A stretch of DNA of 64,000 nucleotides from Incurvaria masculella (taxonomy: Eukaryota > Arthropoda > Insecta > Lepidoptera > Incurvariidae). Shown here in pieces: positions 21,901 to 33,500 of the stretch. The notes beneath the pieces were generated by a model. It did no database searches. It was not told the DNA's origin and saw only the letters and a list, made by a program, of their open reading frames with translations. The stretch lies in assembly GCA_946894095.1 (NCBI GenBank), contig OX335645.2:20483001-20547000 (forward strand), given 5' to 3'. A program made the translations under genes and the position numbers. How positions within the stretch are numbered: position 1 is the stretch's first letter; each line of letters opens with the position of its first letter.

Positions 21901-24046
21901 AACTAGTCACCCCCTGGGGACTAAACCGGTATGAATAACATTTTACATATCTATCAAAAGTGTTTACGTACTTACTGGTAGAATATTAAACAACCATTTA
22001 AGGATTATTGAAGACTTGATCGAATTCGCCCCTATATTTTATCACATTTCACACCACTTATAAAGATTAGAGAGCAGAGTAGACAGTATAAAGGCCGTAA
22101 TGATGTTCCGACATACGGGAAAAACCCATATGGGTTATTGTGCTGAGAGACCAAAGGTACTGAGAAAAGCTAAATCCACCTCACCTCGCGAAACCACACT
22201 CAGCGAGGCATCATACCAGAGGATTTGCAGACTATCGCTGAGCTAGCAAGCTTGTTTAAATTAAGTCTGAAGACTCCCAGGTTATAGGTTTGAGGGAAGA
22301 CATCCGCTGGCAAACAGTTTCATATCCTGGCAGTGCAGCAGAGAAATTAGTTTGAGAAACGATTCGTTCACAAAAGCCTACATAGGCACCACCTTGTAGT
22401 TTATATGCCTGTAGAATTAGTAGTCTGGTTTTCACCAAGTGCTGATTTATTTTAATCGATACTTAAAGAGCCTTTATTACTAAAGTGCTGATTATCTTAA
22501 ACTGGTATTGATTGCGAGATGGTAAGAAAGGCGCATTAATGTGAGGATTAAGCTAATCAGTGCTAGGTGGAAGAGACCCTAAGTGAACCTACAAACCTTT
22601 TGTGGCTCAGGGACTCCCCAACAAGATGGACCGCTCGGCGCTGTGTAAGTCCAAGGATGCCAGAAGGTATTGGAAACTACCTGTAACTGTTCCTGCCGGA
22701 GCCGGCGTGATCGATGTGGCTGCCGAGCCGCGATTGCTCGTGGGTGTGGCTCACGCCCAACTTAGCGCGCTACCTGCGTAGGTGTGCCTCGTGTACGCGG
22801 AGGGTGCGTGGTCGGTGTGGCTGCTGAGCCGCAAGGGTGTGCGGGCGTGGCTCGCTCCCAGCTTAGCGCACTACATGCGCACGTGTGCCTGGTGTACGCG
22901 GAGGGTGCGTGGTCGGTGTGGCTGCTGAGTCGCGAGGGTGTGTGGGCGTGGCTCGCGCCCAGCTTAGAGCACTTCTTACACAGGTGTGCCTGGTGTACGC
23001 GGAGGGTGCGTGGTCGGTGTGGATGCTGAGTCGCGAGGGTGTGTGGGCGTGGCTCGCGCCCAGCTTAGCGCACTACATGCGCACGTGTGCCTGGTGTACG
23101 CGGAGGGTGCGTGGTCGGTGTGGCTGCTGAGTCGCGAGGGTGTGTGGGCGTGGCTCGCGCCCAGCTTAGCGAACTACATGCGCACGTGTGCCTGGTGTAC
23201 GCGGAGGGTGCGTGGTCGGTGTGGCTGCTGAGCCTCAAGGGTGTGTGGGCGTGGCTCGCTCCCAGCTTAGCGCACTACATGCGCACGTGTGCCTGGTGTA
23301 CGCGGAGGGTGCGTGGTCGGTGTGGCTGCTGAGCCGCGAGGGTGCGTGGGCGTGGCTCGCGCCCAGCTTAGAGCACTACTTACGCAGGTGTGCCTGGTGT
23401 ACGCGGAGGGCGCGTGGTCGGTGTGGCTGCTGAGCCGCGAGGGTGCGTGGGCGTGGCTCGCGCCCAGCTTCACGCACTACCTGCGCATGGCACTGGTGCA
23501 CCTCGGCCTGCCCGGTTGGCAGGCACTTTTCTCCAACGTGGGTCTCATACCGTGGGCGGAGGTGAGATCTCTATTCATTATTACATTACATCCCTATTTG
23601 CTATCATTCTTATTTTATGTGGCACTTATTTTAGTTTGACAGTACAAATGATTATCAAAATAGACTGAGAACCAGTTACTCACTTGGTACATGAAAATTA
23701 ATAATAAATAAGTTTGAGAACTATCAAAGTATCGATGCAAAGTGGTCAAGATTACTGGAGCATAAATATTCCGTTTCCTGTTTTGTTATTTTACATATCA
23801 AACATGTTAAAATATTGCATACACAAAATAAGTGGTTCCTTGAATTCAATTCAAATTCAGCAAAGTGTTTATTTACAGCAATTATTTTACTTGTTGGCGC
23901 CACATCTTTTGGAAAAAGTGGAACAAGAAAAACCAGGTCTCGGAGCCGGGGATTGTGGCTTCAACCAGATTGATCCAAATATTTTCAAGAACACTTCGCG
24001 ACACTACGCGCGCGGTGCCGCTGCGAACCGACCCGCCAACCAGTAG
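18924..24046 (+). CDS. TPGS2: Tubulin polyglutamylase complex subunit 2
   Basis: Non-catalytic subunit of the tubulin polyglutamylase complex, which adds glutamate side chains to tubulin on axonemes, centrioles and neuronal microtubules. Five exons (18924-18999, 19468-19635, 21464-21648, 23388-23561, 23879-24046) join in phase to 256 residues; the human protein has about 300. Blocks typical of the family are ITLGVTKLL at the start, SWEQKHSLALPDDIRNFY with TDGFLLKW, DEILPVGSININALSEL, LELDDCRTIGKVCLVY, a LRMALVHLGLPGWQ block near residue 175, and QIDPNIFK near the end. The protein lacks the long low-complexity tail of the human form. The start is the ATG that puts ITLGVTKLL in frame. The fourth exon begins inside a 101-bp tandem array, which is unusual. 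Confidence 0.93.
19240..19392 (+). repeat. Interspersed repeat, family 3 (copy 1)
   Basis: Shares GCCCATGGGCTTTC, GACTTTCAC-like, GCCAGGTGCT-like and GGTTGTACTTTGAG segments with 59830-59993 in the same order and orientation. It may be part of a LINE untranslated region, but no coding sequence is attached. It lies in TPGS2 intron 1. Confidence 0.55.
19904..20200 (+). CDS. Unrecognised 98-codon open frame in TPGS2 intron 2, doubtful
   Basis: An ATG-started frame whose second Met (MLNFILFSLVCLLTGFIQT) begins a good hydrophobic signal-like or membrane segment, followed by a polar, charged tail. I do not recognise it. It could be a small secreted or membrane protein nested in the intron, or chance. 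No promoter, splice signal or codon bias supports it. Confidence 0.15.
   Translation: MVSSRNRGRASFTSSTMLNFILFSLVCLLTGFIQTVDPIAPSSKYNNIEEKRPSQDRAGFQTLTEPTLVGSQERPQEKARPTGWDSTHDTTSDEELYS
21161..21384 (+). repeat. SINE-like element, family 1 (copy c)
   Basis: A diverged copy with internal deletions. It keeps the GTGAAAATTT, TACCTATTACGGTTCATGA and AGGGTTCCGTTT blocks and the GGAACCCT end. It sits about 80 nt before the acceptor of the third TPGS2 exon. Confidence 0.65.
22703..23488 (+). repeat. 101-bp tandem array built from the TPGS2 intron 3/exon 4 boundary
   Basis: Seven units start with GTGTGCCT(G/C)GTGTACGCGG at 22782, 22883, 22984, 23085, 23186, 23287 and 23388, exactly 101 bp apart. A partial, diverged unit lies upstream from about 22703. 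Each unit holds the end of the intron and the first ~90 nt of the exon (VCLVYAEGAWSVWLLS). Units 1, 3 and 7 have AG just before the exon start; units 2, 4, 5 and 6 have AC. Entry at any unit but the last shifts frame at the next repeat and soon meets TGA, because 101 is not a multiple of three. Confidence 0.92.
23388..23561 (+). CDS. TPGS2: TPGS2 fourth exon, functional copy at the end of the tandem array
   Basis: A 174-nt phase-0 exon. It starts after TTACGCAG with VCLVYAEGAW, runs through the last array unit, and continues with unique sequence encoding LRMALVHLGLPGWQALFSNV and IPWAE before the donor GTGAGA. It is the only unit that runs on into the conserved HLGLPGWQ block. Confidence 0.88.
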
Positions 24047-24182
24047 ACAAGAAATAGATAACTACTGGGCACCAACCGACTAGCAGGACTAGACACAGAA
24101 TGTGAGCGACTATACAAAATCACAGCAGACTGGTTACATCACATCAAAAAGCACAGTTACGACATTTTTGAAGGAATGTCAA

Positions 24183-24188
24183 AATAAA
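24183..24188 (+). terminator. Candidate TPGS2 poly(A) signal
   Basis: AATAAA lies 137 nt after the TPGS2 stop; another is at 24231-24236. Confidence 0.5.
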
Positions 24189-24239
24189 ACAGTGTATTGT
24201 TACATACTATGTATTGAATAACTACGATAGAATAAAATT

Positions 24240-27200
24240 TATAGCATAATTTACAAATAAAATCTGTTAAATGAAATGGACGGAATGTGAGATTCTATAG
24301 AAGTAAAACCTATCCTTAAAGCTAAACACATAGTTTTTACTGTGGCAAATTGTCAGTATGTTTAAGTGCAGTGCACAGAGAACGGGTTGATTATATGAAG
24401 TGTTATTTCATATATAGAAAAAAAATCTAAAACAACAACATAACATAACAAAAAATAAATTGGTAACAATGAATTAGAACAGGTACCACCATTTGATAGT
24501 TGCCACTGCTAGCGGGTACTACTGGTGAGACACTAAATACAATCCGGACCAACACATTATGGCTCATTTGGTTTGCACCGAAAGTATCTAACTGCTGCCA
24601 TAATTTCGGAATTTAATCTCATCCCCAGCCCAACCGGCATCGGAGTAACAATCGGTAATCAGTATAACAATTTTATTATTCTTATAAAATGATTTTATTA
24701 ATTTTAGTAGGCATGAATACTAAAACTTTTTTTAATGCTTGTAATTGACCTCAAGAAACCCTGTCTAAGTAACTGTTATGGAGTGTGTTCTGTGCACTGC
24801 TCTTTAACACTCATTATGGTATATTGTTGCACATGTGTAGGCCTTAACTTTTTTATTTATTCAGAACTAAAAGAAATACAAGTGTCAAGCTTGCCTTAAT
24901 ATTGAGCGTTCACGTTCACATCTCGTGCCGTATGTGAAAATTGTTTGCTAATCATGCGACAATGGGATAGGCCTGCATAAAGTGCTACAATAAACCCTTA
25001 TTTACTAAGGTGTAAAATTTTAACGCTTATAATAAGTAAAAATCAGTAAAGTGTAGAGCATAATATGCAAAAATTATAAATATAATATTTAGGATCTTAG
25101 AACCTTAAACTGGACCGATTTTGATTGTACCTTGTATTCCGTAAAATTCAATGCGTGGCTAGTACTTGGCGACTACTTAATTATGGCAATATTTTTATTA
25201 CTGAAAGTACGCAATCAAGACAGATGCAACAAGTTAGATACAACAGAGAACCAGTGAAAATATGCATAAACATTTTGACTTTATATTAATGTTGCTTCAA
25301 ATAATAGTTTCCTGTTCTTCGGACCCTAGCAGACGAAGTAATGGTAAGTAATGGCGTACTTGGCCCAACTAATGTTACATATCAAAATATATTCAATAGA
25401 ACCATTCATAGGTCCTAAAGTATCAAAATAGGCCCAGTTCACAGCACATGTAATGTACAAGAGTACATGTATTGAGTAATTCTATACTAATAATACATTA
25501 TTAGAATACAAGTAAAAACAGCATCGGTAATACTCCTTATTACATGGAAACATTGTGATGTTGAGATTGCATTTACAATTAAACAAAAAATGTCAACTCT
25601 ACATAGCAGTTGTCTAACACAAACATTTATTCAGAGAAATTGACAACAACTTATAATTACTTACAAAAATTTCAAAAACTGATCCTACACACAATTGATT
25701 CATTTAAAGACTAGGTGGGCTAATGTGGGAAAATACAAGGACAAAAATGTATACGGTGACCTTGTTATCTGCTGGCAGTTTAATAATAATTCGTTGCCAT
25801 AAAACTACAAAGCATTTTGAGCTGTGTTTTAGAGCCTGCTCATCAAGTTATATCGGTAAAATATCTATTTATTGTCGAATCTGAACTAGATGCTGTCAAC
25901 TGATGTATGGTTCAATGGATAACCATTCTTAGGGCCGGTATTTCAATCTCCACTCAAATCTATCCCCTACATAAGCTTCACTTATGTCTTAAATGTGGCT
26001 TAACACGCAAATGCGTCTTTCATTACAAATCAAAGTATAGCTTAGCTGAGGGTCAGTTGTCTATGATTTTGTAAACTGCACGAACTTCATGTTGCAAAAC
26101 AGTCTAGTCTGCGTTCAAAAACAAAACTAAATTAATTCATGAGCGCACTTTTACATCACATTTTTTTAAATTGATTAAACTTTATGGCCTCCAAAAAAGT
26201 ACTATAAATACTCTATTGAGCAGCACAGAGAGAAAGAGAATTGTACAAACTCTTTCTCTGTATATCAATATTTTTTAAATAAAAATAAAGATAGAGATAT
26301 TTTCGAGCATGTGCAGGTTACTCAGCACTATATAGGAAACAATACAAAATCATTTCAAATTAAAAGATTAGCATACAATTTAAAGTTTTCTGCAAAACAC
26401 AACATCCTAAGTTTATTCATTTCTACAAAAAATATTAACAGAAAATACTTATCGTTTGTATCAAACAGTTTCATATTGAACGCAGCAAGAATGTCGGATG
26501 TCACCAACCCGAGAACGGTCGGCTATTGTTTCCTCAAATTTCAACTACCTGCGCCCGGAGCTAGTTGCATCCCTTTTCAACATCGACAAAGGAGTGAGGG
26601 CGCACTTCGCTAAAAGGCATAGCAGCACGTAATTAAACGAATTAAGCTCCGCTTAACTGTTTGAGTGGATGACAATCCAGCCCTCAAATATTTGACGTTG
26701 AGGGGCACTTTAAGCTTCGTTTAACACTGAGTAAAGGTTGAAATACTGCATTTTTAAATAAGCTTCGCTTAAAAGGTATTCCTAGGAAGAGGGACGATTG
26801 AAATACCGGCCCTTAGGTATTGGAAAAAAAACTAACTAGTTTAGTCAAGGGATTTATTCAATTCAATCCCTTTCTTTTTTATCGATTAACAAATAATGTC
26901 CTGGAATGACAGCCTTTTCAGTGTAATAATATATATCACAACACTAGGCGTGATATTAACCTCCGAGTTGGATCAACTAAATTGACATTTGATCACAAAT
27001 AAAACACATGCAGTTCCCTCTAAATAATAAACAAAAAAAGTTTCTGCTTGCTTCATAAACAGTAGAATTTCAAAGTACTTGACAACAAGTTGAAGATCTT
27101 TTGCTTTCTTGTGTATATGTCGGTGCCAAATGGTTGAATAGGGCCATGTAATTGCTCGCCTATACCTTTCATTGGAATTGGTCACTTGTCAACGTCAATA

Positions 27201-27521
27201 TAAAAATAACCATAACCTATGAGAATCATAGAGGTAAGGTTCTCTTATATTATTCGAACTGAACCTTCCACGTTATTCATTCGTTTGCCGTATTTAATAA
27301 TTTGGTGCCGAGATTTTTTTGTTCATTTCATCATCTAGATTGCATTGCATTTGCGGCGGAAATATGCCCTCAAAAGTTTAGGAAGAAATATGGCTCCCAT
27401 TGCAATTTCACACTCCCTAAACAAATTCGGAAGAGTTGCGAAGATGCAAATATTGGCGAAGGGGTTGCGGAGCACCTGGTGGAAGTATGTCCGAAGGCGG
27501 GGTGGGGGGGGTGCGGGCAGC
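24240..27521. other. Intergenic region between TPGS2 and vari 3' ends
   Basis: The two genes converge here. No coding exon is visible. The region holds an 881-bp TIR element (25932-26812), AT-rich unique DNA and, next to the vari stop codon, a G-rich run (27498-27517). On the minus strand, ATTAAA (complement of 27294-27299) and AATAAA (complement of 26853-26858) are possible poly(A) signals for vari. Confidence 0.5.
25932..26812. mobile_element. Non-autonomous TIR element with TTA target duplication
   Basis: The left end GGGCCGGTATTTCAATC (25932) and the right end GATTGAAATACCGGCCC (26796-26812) are perfect 17-bp inverted repeats 881 bp apart, flanked by TTA on both sides. Subterminal AAGCTTCGCTTAA-like blocks recur near the right end. 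TTA duplication fits PIF/Harbinger-type elements. No transposase frame is present. Confidence 0.72.
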
Positions 27522-30500
27522 TCAGTAGATCCAGCTGACGGGCACCCACTGGTGGTCGGTGGAGAGCTTGTGCAGCGCGTCCATGACCCGCGCGTACGTG
27601 GTCTCCGGCTGCTGGTTCACGATCACCTCGTCGATGTACTTCTCGTACTGGCGCTGGATGCGCGAGCTCTCCTCGAGCGTCGCCTTCACGTCGTCCTCCT
27701 GCAGATGAGTGTTTTTTAAGTAAATGGACATGGGTGGGTACCACACCTTTTCGACTGGCAATCACCTGGTGCACCGGTCGGTAGGTCACTTCGCGCCGCG
27801 TGGCGTATTTTGCGGTGGTCCTTCTAATCAAGATGTCTTCTATTTATTGTAGGACAACTATAGTAATACTATAGGTTTTTGGAGTCTGAAATTAATTTCA
27901 AACTTCTTGGTGAAATAAAAAATGGTATTGCTTAACAATTCACTCAGGGAAAATTATACACATTACACACATGCCTAATATTCGAATTGAACATAAAAAT
28001 GACCACTGACAGAGATGTTCACTGCCAAACTTTAGGTACGGACAGCTGTGTCACTATGGCAGTCAAAGGGAAACTACACACACCGAATGGGAACTAGGTG
28101 TATGATATTTCATGAGGTATCATGGGCCTTCCTTATATTCCACGGCTACATTGAACTGGATGGAAATCATGGACAATTTGCAATGATACAAACCCGGGCT
28201 GGATTCACCCTACCACCTAGTAAGAAAGGCGCATCTAAAGTTTTACGTCGATTTGAACAGTTTACTACAGCAACAGTCGCCTCTTACGACATTCACAGGA
28301 GGAAATACAGTGGGCTCTTAATATGATTTTTAAACCATACAGCCCAAAAAATGTAGCATCAGCCATGGCCTTCCTGCAAGCATTCATCTACTGTCCATGT
28401 GTAGAGTTGCCTAATAGTGCGCATTGCATTAACTAGGTTTTTCATTCATATAACACATTGCAGTGCGCTCGGAGATTGCAATGTTGCTGTGCATTTAAGG
28501 TTTTTAGTTTTGTTGAAGTTGTTGCAGTTTATTTTTGCAATGTTGTAGAAAAGACTCATGAAATATTTTTTGTGATAATTGTAACCGATATATGATAAAA
28601 AACGAGCAGGGCAACTTATATTTTAAGTTATAGAAAGAATGAAGTGACCGAGCCATACTCACTCGGAGTTTGATACTGTATCAGATACATTATAGGATGC
28701 AGCATAGATAAGTACACACTTTTCTAAAATGTATCTCCTTTACCATTCATGGTTATAAAATGGACATATTCTGCTGTCCAGACTTATTTTTGTTGTGTTT
28801 TTTCCCCCAATGGAAATGGTTGCTTTCGGCAAGGCAACAACATTTATTAAAACAAAATAAAAAATTGCATAAAAAAATATGATGATTTCTTCCCATTTTG
28901 TAGGTTAGCAGTTAGTAGTCAAGCTAAAAGGAAAGAGAAACGAAATTTCAGAGATTATCCTATGGCTAAAAATATGTCAGATCGGTTGAACACTGCTTAG
29001 GTGTGGCATGCAGCATGTTCTGGTAACACTTTTATTTGTTTTGATAAAATAAACACCGAAAAACGACACAATCTTTTAGTACGAAACATGAAAACTACTT
29101 CTTATACACAGATATACATACTCAACTGACATACAATAATGACTAGTATGCAAACATAAAGAGAGATGCAAGAATACTCACCTCATACAGCGAGGCGAGA
29201 GACTCGAGTGTCCGCGCGCGCCGCGAGCTGTAGCGGATGGAGCTCTGCCGGTCGAACTACACGCACACATGCACACGGCTTTACTAGCGACTGGTTGCAA
29301 GCCTCTACACGTAATGCACTAGCTAACATTCCTAAATGTTCAATTTTAATTATTACATTTTAATTACATCTACTACAAAAATAGTAACTGTAAATATGTC
29401 GTCAAGGGTTTGTACAATTAATTATTCAATTGTAATTACATCTACTACAAATATTAACTATACGGTCATCAACGGTTTGTACAATCAGCCATGTAAGAAA
29501 AGGGCTAGCTGTTTTTAAAAATGCTTTATTTTGTTAAGGTGCAACTGCTTTTGAAAATATGCCAACGCAACTCACAGTCATAAGTAAAGTTGATAAAAAA
29601 GACCTAATTTAGTCTACAATGTCATCGGTGCCCCAAGCGTTAAAATGCTACTTAACATGGTCAGCTTCATTGTGAGATGACAATTTAGTGTAGCTAAATT
29701 ATCAGCTTTTCAACCAAACTAAAGTTTTGCACAAGGCTTGTTGTTTTGTAATATGGACGATTGTACTTAGGGACGACGACATATATACAGCATAAAAACA
29801 TAAAAAAATATGAACAATGAAACAGTTACAGTCCATACATTCCAGCAATTATCGGCGAGATGTTTCTCTTTCTCACATAGGTAATAGCTTTTCCCTCACG
29901 CATTACTGCGGTCAAATGATCAGATAAACATAACCGTCGCACGGGATAGTGCATTATTGAAGTTTATTACTGACGCAAAAAAACAGCGTCCCATGGCGTA
30001 TAGAGGAATATGTCCGCTACGATTCTAAGATTCAATATAATTCTGGGTGTAGACGTTTCAGAATCACAGCGATTGGGCAGAAGGCATTGTCACATAAAAA
30101 TAATAATCAAAATCGGAGGACTCTGAAAAGTTATGCGTTTGGGCGTTATGGCAAAACCATAAAAAACTTCCTCCTTTTTTAATTCGTCGATTAAAAGAGA
30201 AGACAATCATTGTGTACCTGTTCTCTTCTCAAGACATGCTTGTAGCGGGAGAGTGAGAATTTTGGAGAAAGAGAAAGTGGGTGCCATTAGTTCCTAAAAT
30301 TTATTGAATAGATGATGCACAATAATACCACAATCAACGACAATACAAATGGTTTGATTGCCAAAATCTTTTATGGTGGACCCCGTAAGCAATCCTATGT
30401 TAATGTTAAAATCACCATAACATTTTGTTGTCACATCACAAATGAGATTGCGGATATAGAGAAACGATTGGAGGGTTTGAACTAGGTTGCAAGATCAAAA

Positions 30501-33500
30501 AATAAAGTTAATGGTGGTTTTAAAATTATTTTTAAACTAAGTTTGCATGGGGTACTTAAAAAAACATAACGGGGTCCATCACTGGCTTCCAAGCACCGAT
30601 ATTCGTCAACCTGACGTCCAATGATGTTTTAAGGCACACCAGTGAGTGCCGAGCTTATTACGGTGTCATCTATATATTTGCTACAGAACCTACCACCGCC
30701 AAAGTGGTGGGTTTTCTCATGATGCTTTTCTTCACCATAAAGCATAAATGAAATTTATTACTGGGTTGATCGAATCAGCGGATCTTTGTGACGTAACTTA
30801 GTGTAGTTTGACTACCAAAAAGTTCAAATAAAAAATGAATTTGCATTTGAAATTGAAATATGCAAATATTTTACAATTAACTTATCAAACTCTTAACAAG
30901 AAAGCCACCGGGTATCGAACCCAAACTTTCTAGCATTGCTATCCATTAGCACGCAACTCATTACACTCGCGCATGCGAAACTACTGCTACTTGTTACTTG
31001 CTTGGGAGCCAGAAATTGCACCCCTAATGATTTTTATGATCTCTTACGGCCCCACCTCGATAGGGCCGTATGTTAAATTGCAAGTAGATGGATGGCGGCG
31101 GAGGGGAGGTGGGGGATAGGAGGTGACAGAGTACGCACGTGCAGGTTTCGGTTGGAGCTGTAGGTGATGTTGCGCAGCTGCTCCATGCCGGCGGCCGCGA
31201 TGAAGATGGTGTAGGGCAGGAACTCGCCGCTCGTGTGGAGCAGCTTCAATGAGGTCGGTGCACAGTCCAGCACGCACATTTTGCCTGCAGACATACAAGT
31301 CTACGCTGAAACTAGAATAGCTCCGATAGTCACTTTAAGGCGCTAGGTCTAGTCAACTACTCGCACCATACAAATGCACCTTTGAACAAATGTAATGATA
31401 TGTAGTGAAACGCCTCAGCAAGTCCAAATAGAACTCCAGACTGATAATGGATTGTTATTATTTTGTGATTCCATCATTTATTTAAATAAAGTCGATTTTT
31501 CACATTAGAAATCTGAAAGTAATATGATTTCTAGTTATAAGTAAAAACAGCATATATGCATAAACAAATAATTCCATTTGCTTTTAGATTTCTACATTTA
31601 GTCAAAAAAGTTAGGAAAGTAACACCATTTCCGCAATATATTTTGTATAGAAAAAGGAAACATACATTAACAAAAATAGGTTGATTCCTAGACAAGGAAT
31701 CATATATTGTAAGAATGACACTTCTAATCGTCAAACATAGTTAATTTACTTGGGGTGTCTCGTCTAACTTTGCGATTTGGCTAGTACCAGGGCCTAACGC
31801 ATAGCGCTCGCTTGGATGATATTCGGGTCTAGTAGTGATCTAGACAATCGAACATTCTCGGTTAGGAGTATGCTATGCTTTTTGTGGTTCCGGCACTTAA
31901 GGTCGGCCCATAAGCATCACAAAATTTCGCCTCCCATACAAACATAGTTTACTAATAATTTGAAAACCACTGTTCCAACTTACTTGATATTTGGTATCTA
32001 ATATTAGGCTACAAATATCTGTGTCTGCATGTCTTTGTTTTTTCGGCAAATGTATTCTGGGTCAAACCACAGAGAAAACAAAATTCGTATGAAGATTTTC
32101 TTTTTGCTTTTATTTCATTCGGTTTGGATTTTTCAAAAAAAAAAAACAAAAGCATGCAGACACAGATATTTGTTATTTGATATGAGATATTAAATATCAA
32201 TTTAATCGGAATAGGGGTTTCCAAATGATTAGTAAACTACGTTTGTATGGGGAGCATAGCTTACGGGCCGTTCTTAAGTGGTCTCATTGAACTCTTCCAG
32301 TGTATGTCGTCCAAGGGGTTTGTATTTTGTGGTTCGGATTCCACGTTTCCTATCTAGGAGGTAGGGTTAATCCTGTCTTGGTTGGCAGCATCGCTGTGGA
32401 TCATGATCGAAGTTCAATGTAGCTGTGAAATGTAATGAAGGTTCTGGCATGGCACTTAGTACCCATGTACTAGACCAGTACACATGTGTTGGGCTAATAT
32501 TACGGGAGGTATGGTAATAGTCAAATGAACGATTAATTTAGCCTGGTGGCAGCTAGAATACTCATATATGAATTGTTTGAGTAACTGGATAATTAGAGCG
32601 AAAATCACGAAATACTTATAGACCGTAGGAAAAGACAAGCGCTACCATTTGTGGCGAAAATTAAACTCAAGGGGATAAACGTTTGTATGGGCAACTCAAA
32701 TAACATAAAATGTTAGGTTCAGCCCGACATAAGTCCGAAATGACATTGGCCCGCGCGGAGCCGGGTACCTCAACTAGTATATAATTTAAGAAAAATATGA
32801 TAGAACGCCATACTCCACAGGCATACATCTCTTCATACAATACGACTACGGGTCTCAGAGGTAGCAACACATACCTTCCTTCATGACGGCGCGAATGGAG
32901 TCGAGGTGTGTGCCGTACATGTGCCCGTTGTGCTCGCCGTACTCGAGGAAGCGGCCGGCGTGCGCGTCGCGCTCCATCTGCTCGCGGGACACGAACCAGT
33001 ACGCCGCGCCGTCCTCCTCCAGCGGCCGCGGGGGCCGAGAAGTGTCTGCATACGCACGGACGTAAAAATTATTTTTTTATAATTTGTTGAGGCAATAAAA
33101 GCACACTCTGTGAAAATGTAAACTATCTGCCTATTACGGTTCATGAGATACAGCCTGCTGACAGACATACAGACAGTGGAGTCTTCATTATAGGGTACCG
33201 TTCACAGAACTTAAGTATTGATACGGTGCCTCCTAACAGAAAAATGGTAAAAAAAGGTTGTAATTTCACAGTTAACAGCTATCATCGACAGTGACACTGC
33301 GTATGCTCAGTACTCCACGCATATAAACGGACAGAAAAAACAGTGAATTTAATACTCAAAATACAGTCTTCAGAGTGTCGTCAATCCTAAATAGAAATTA
33401 TAATATTGTATAAAAAAATACACTAGGCAACATTTCATATGAACTATACTCTATCCATTCCTTTTTCAATGTAAGCATGGATGTTGATAGCATGAATACC

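Noticed and set aside
22784..23433. Series of 81-codon open frames spaced 101 bp apart as a repeated small-protein family
   Set aside because: They are frame-shifted readings of the TPGS2 exon array and all end at the same TGA context.
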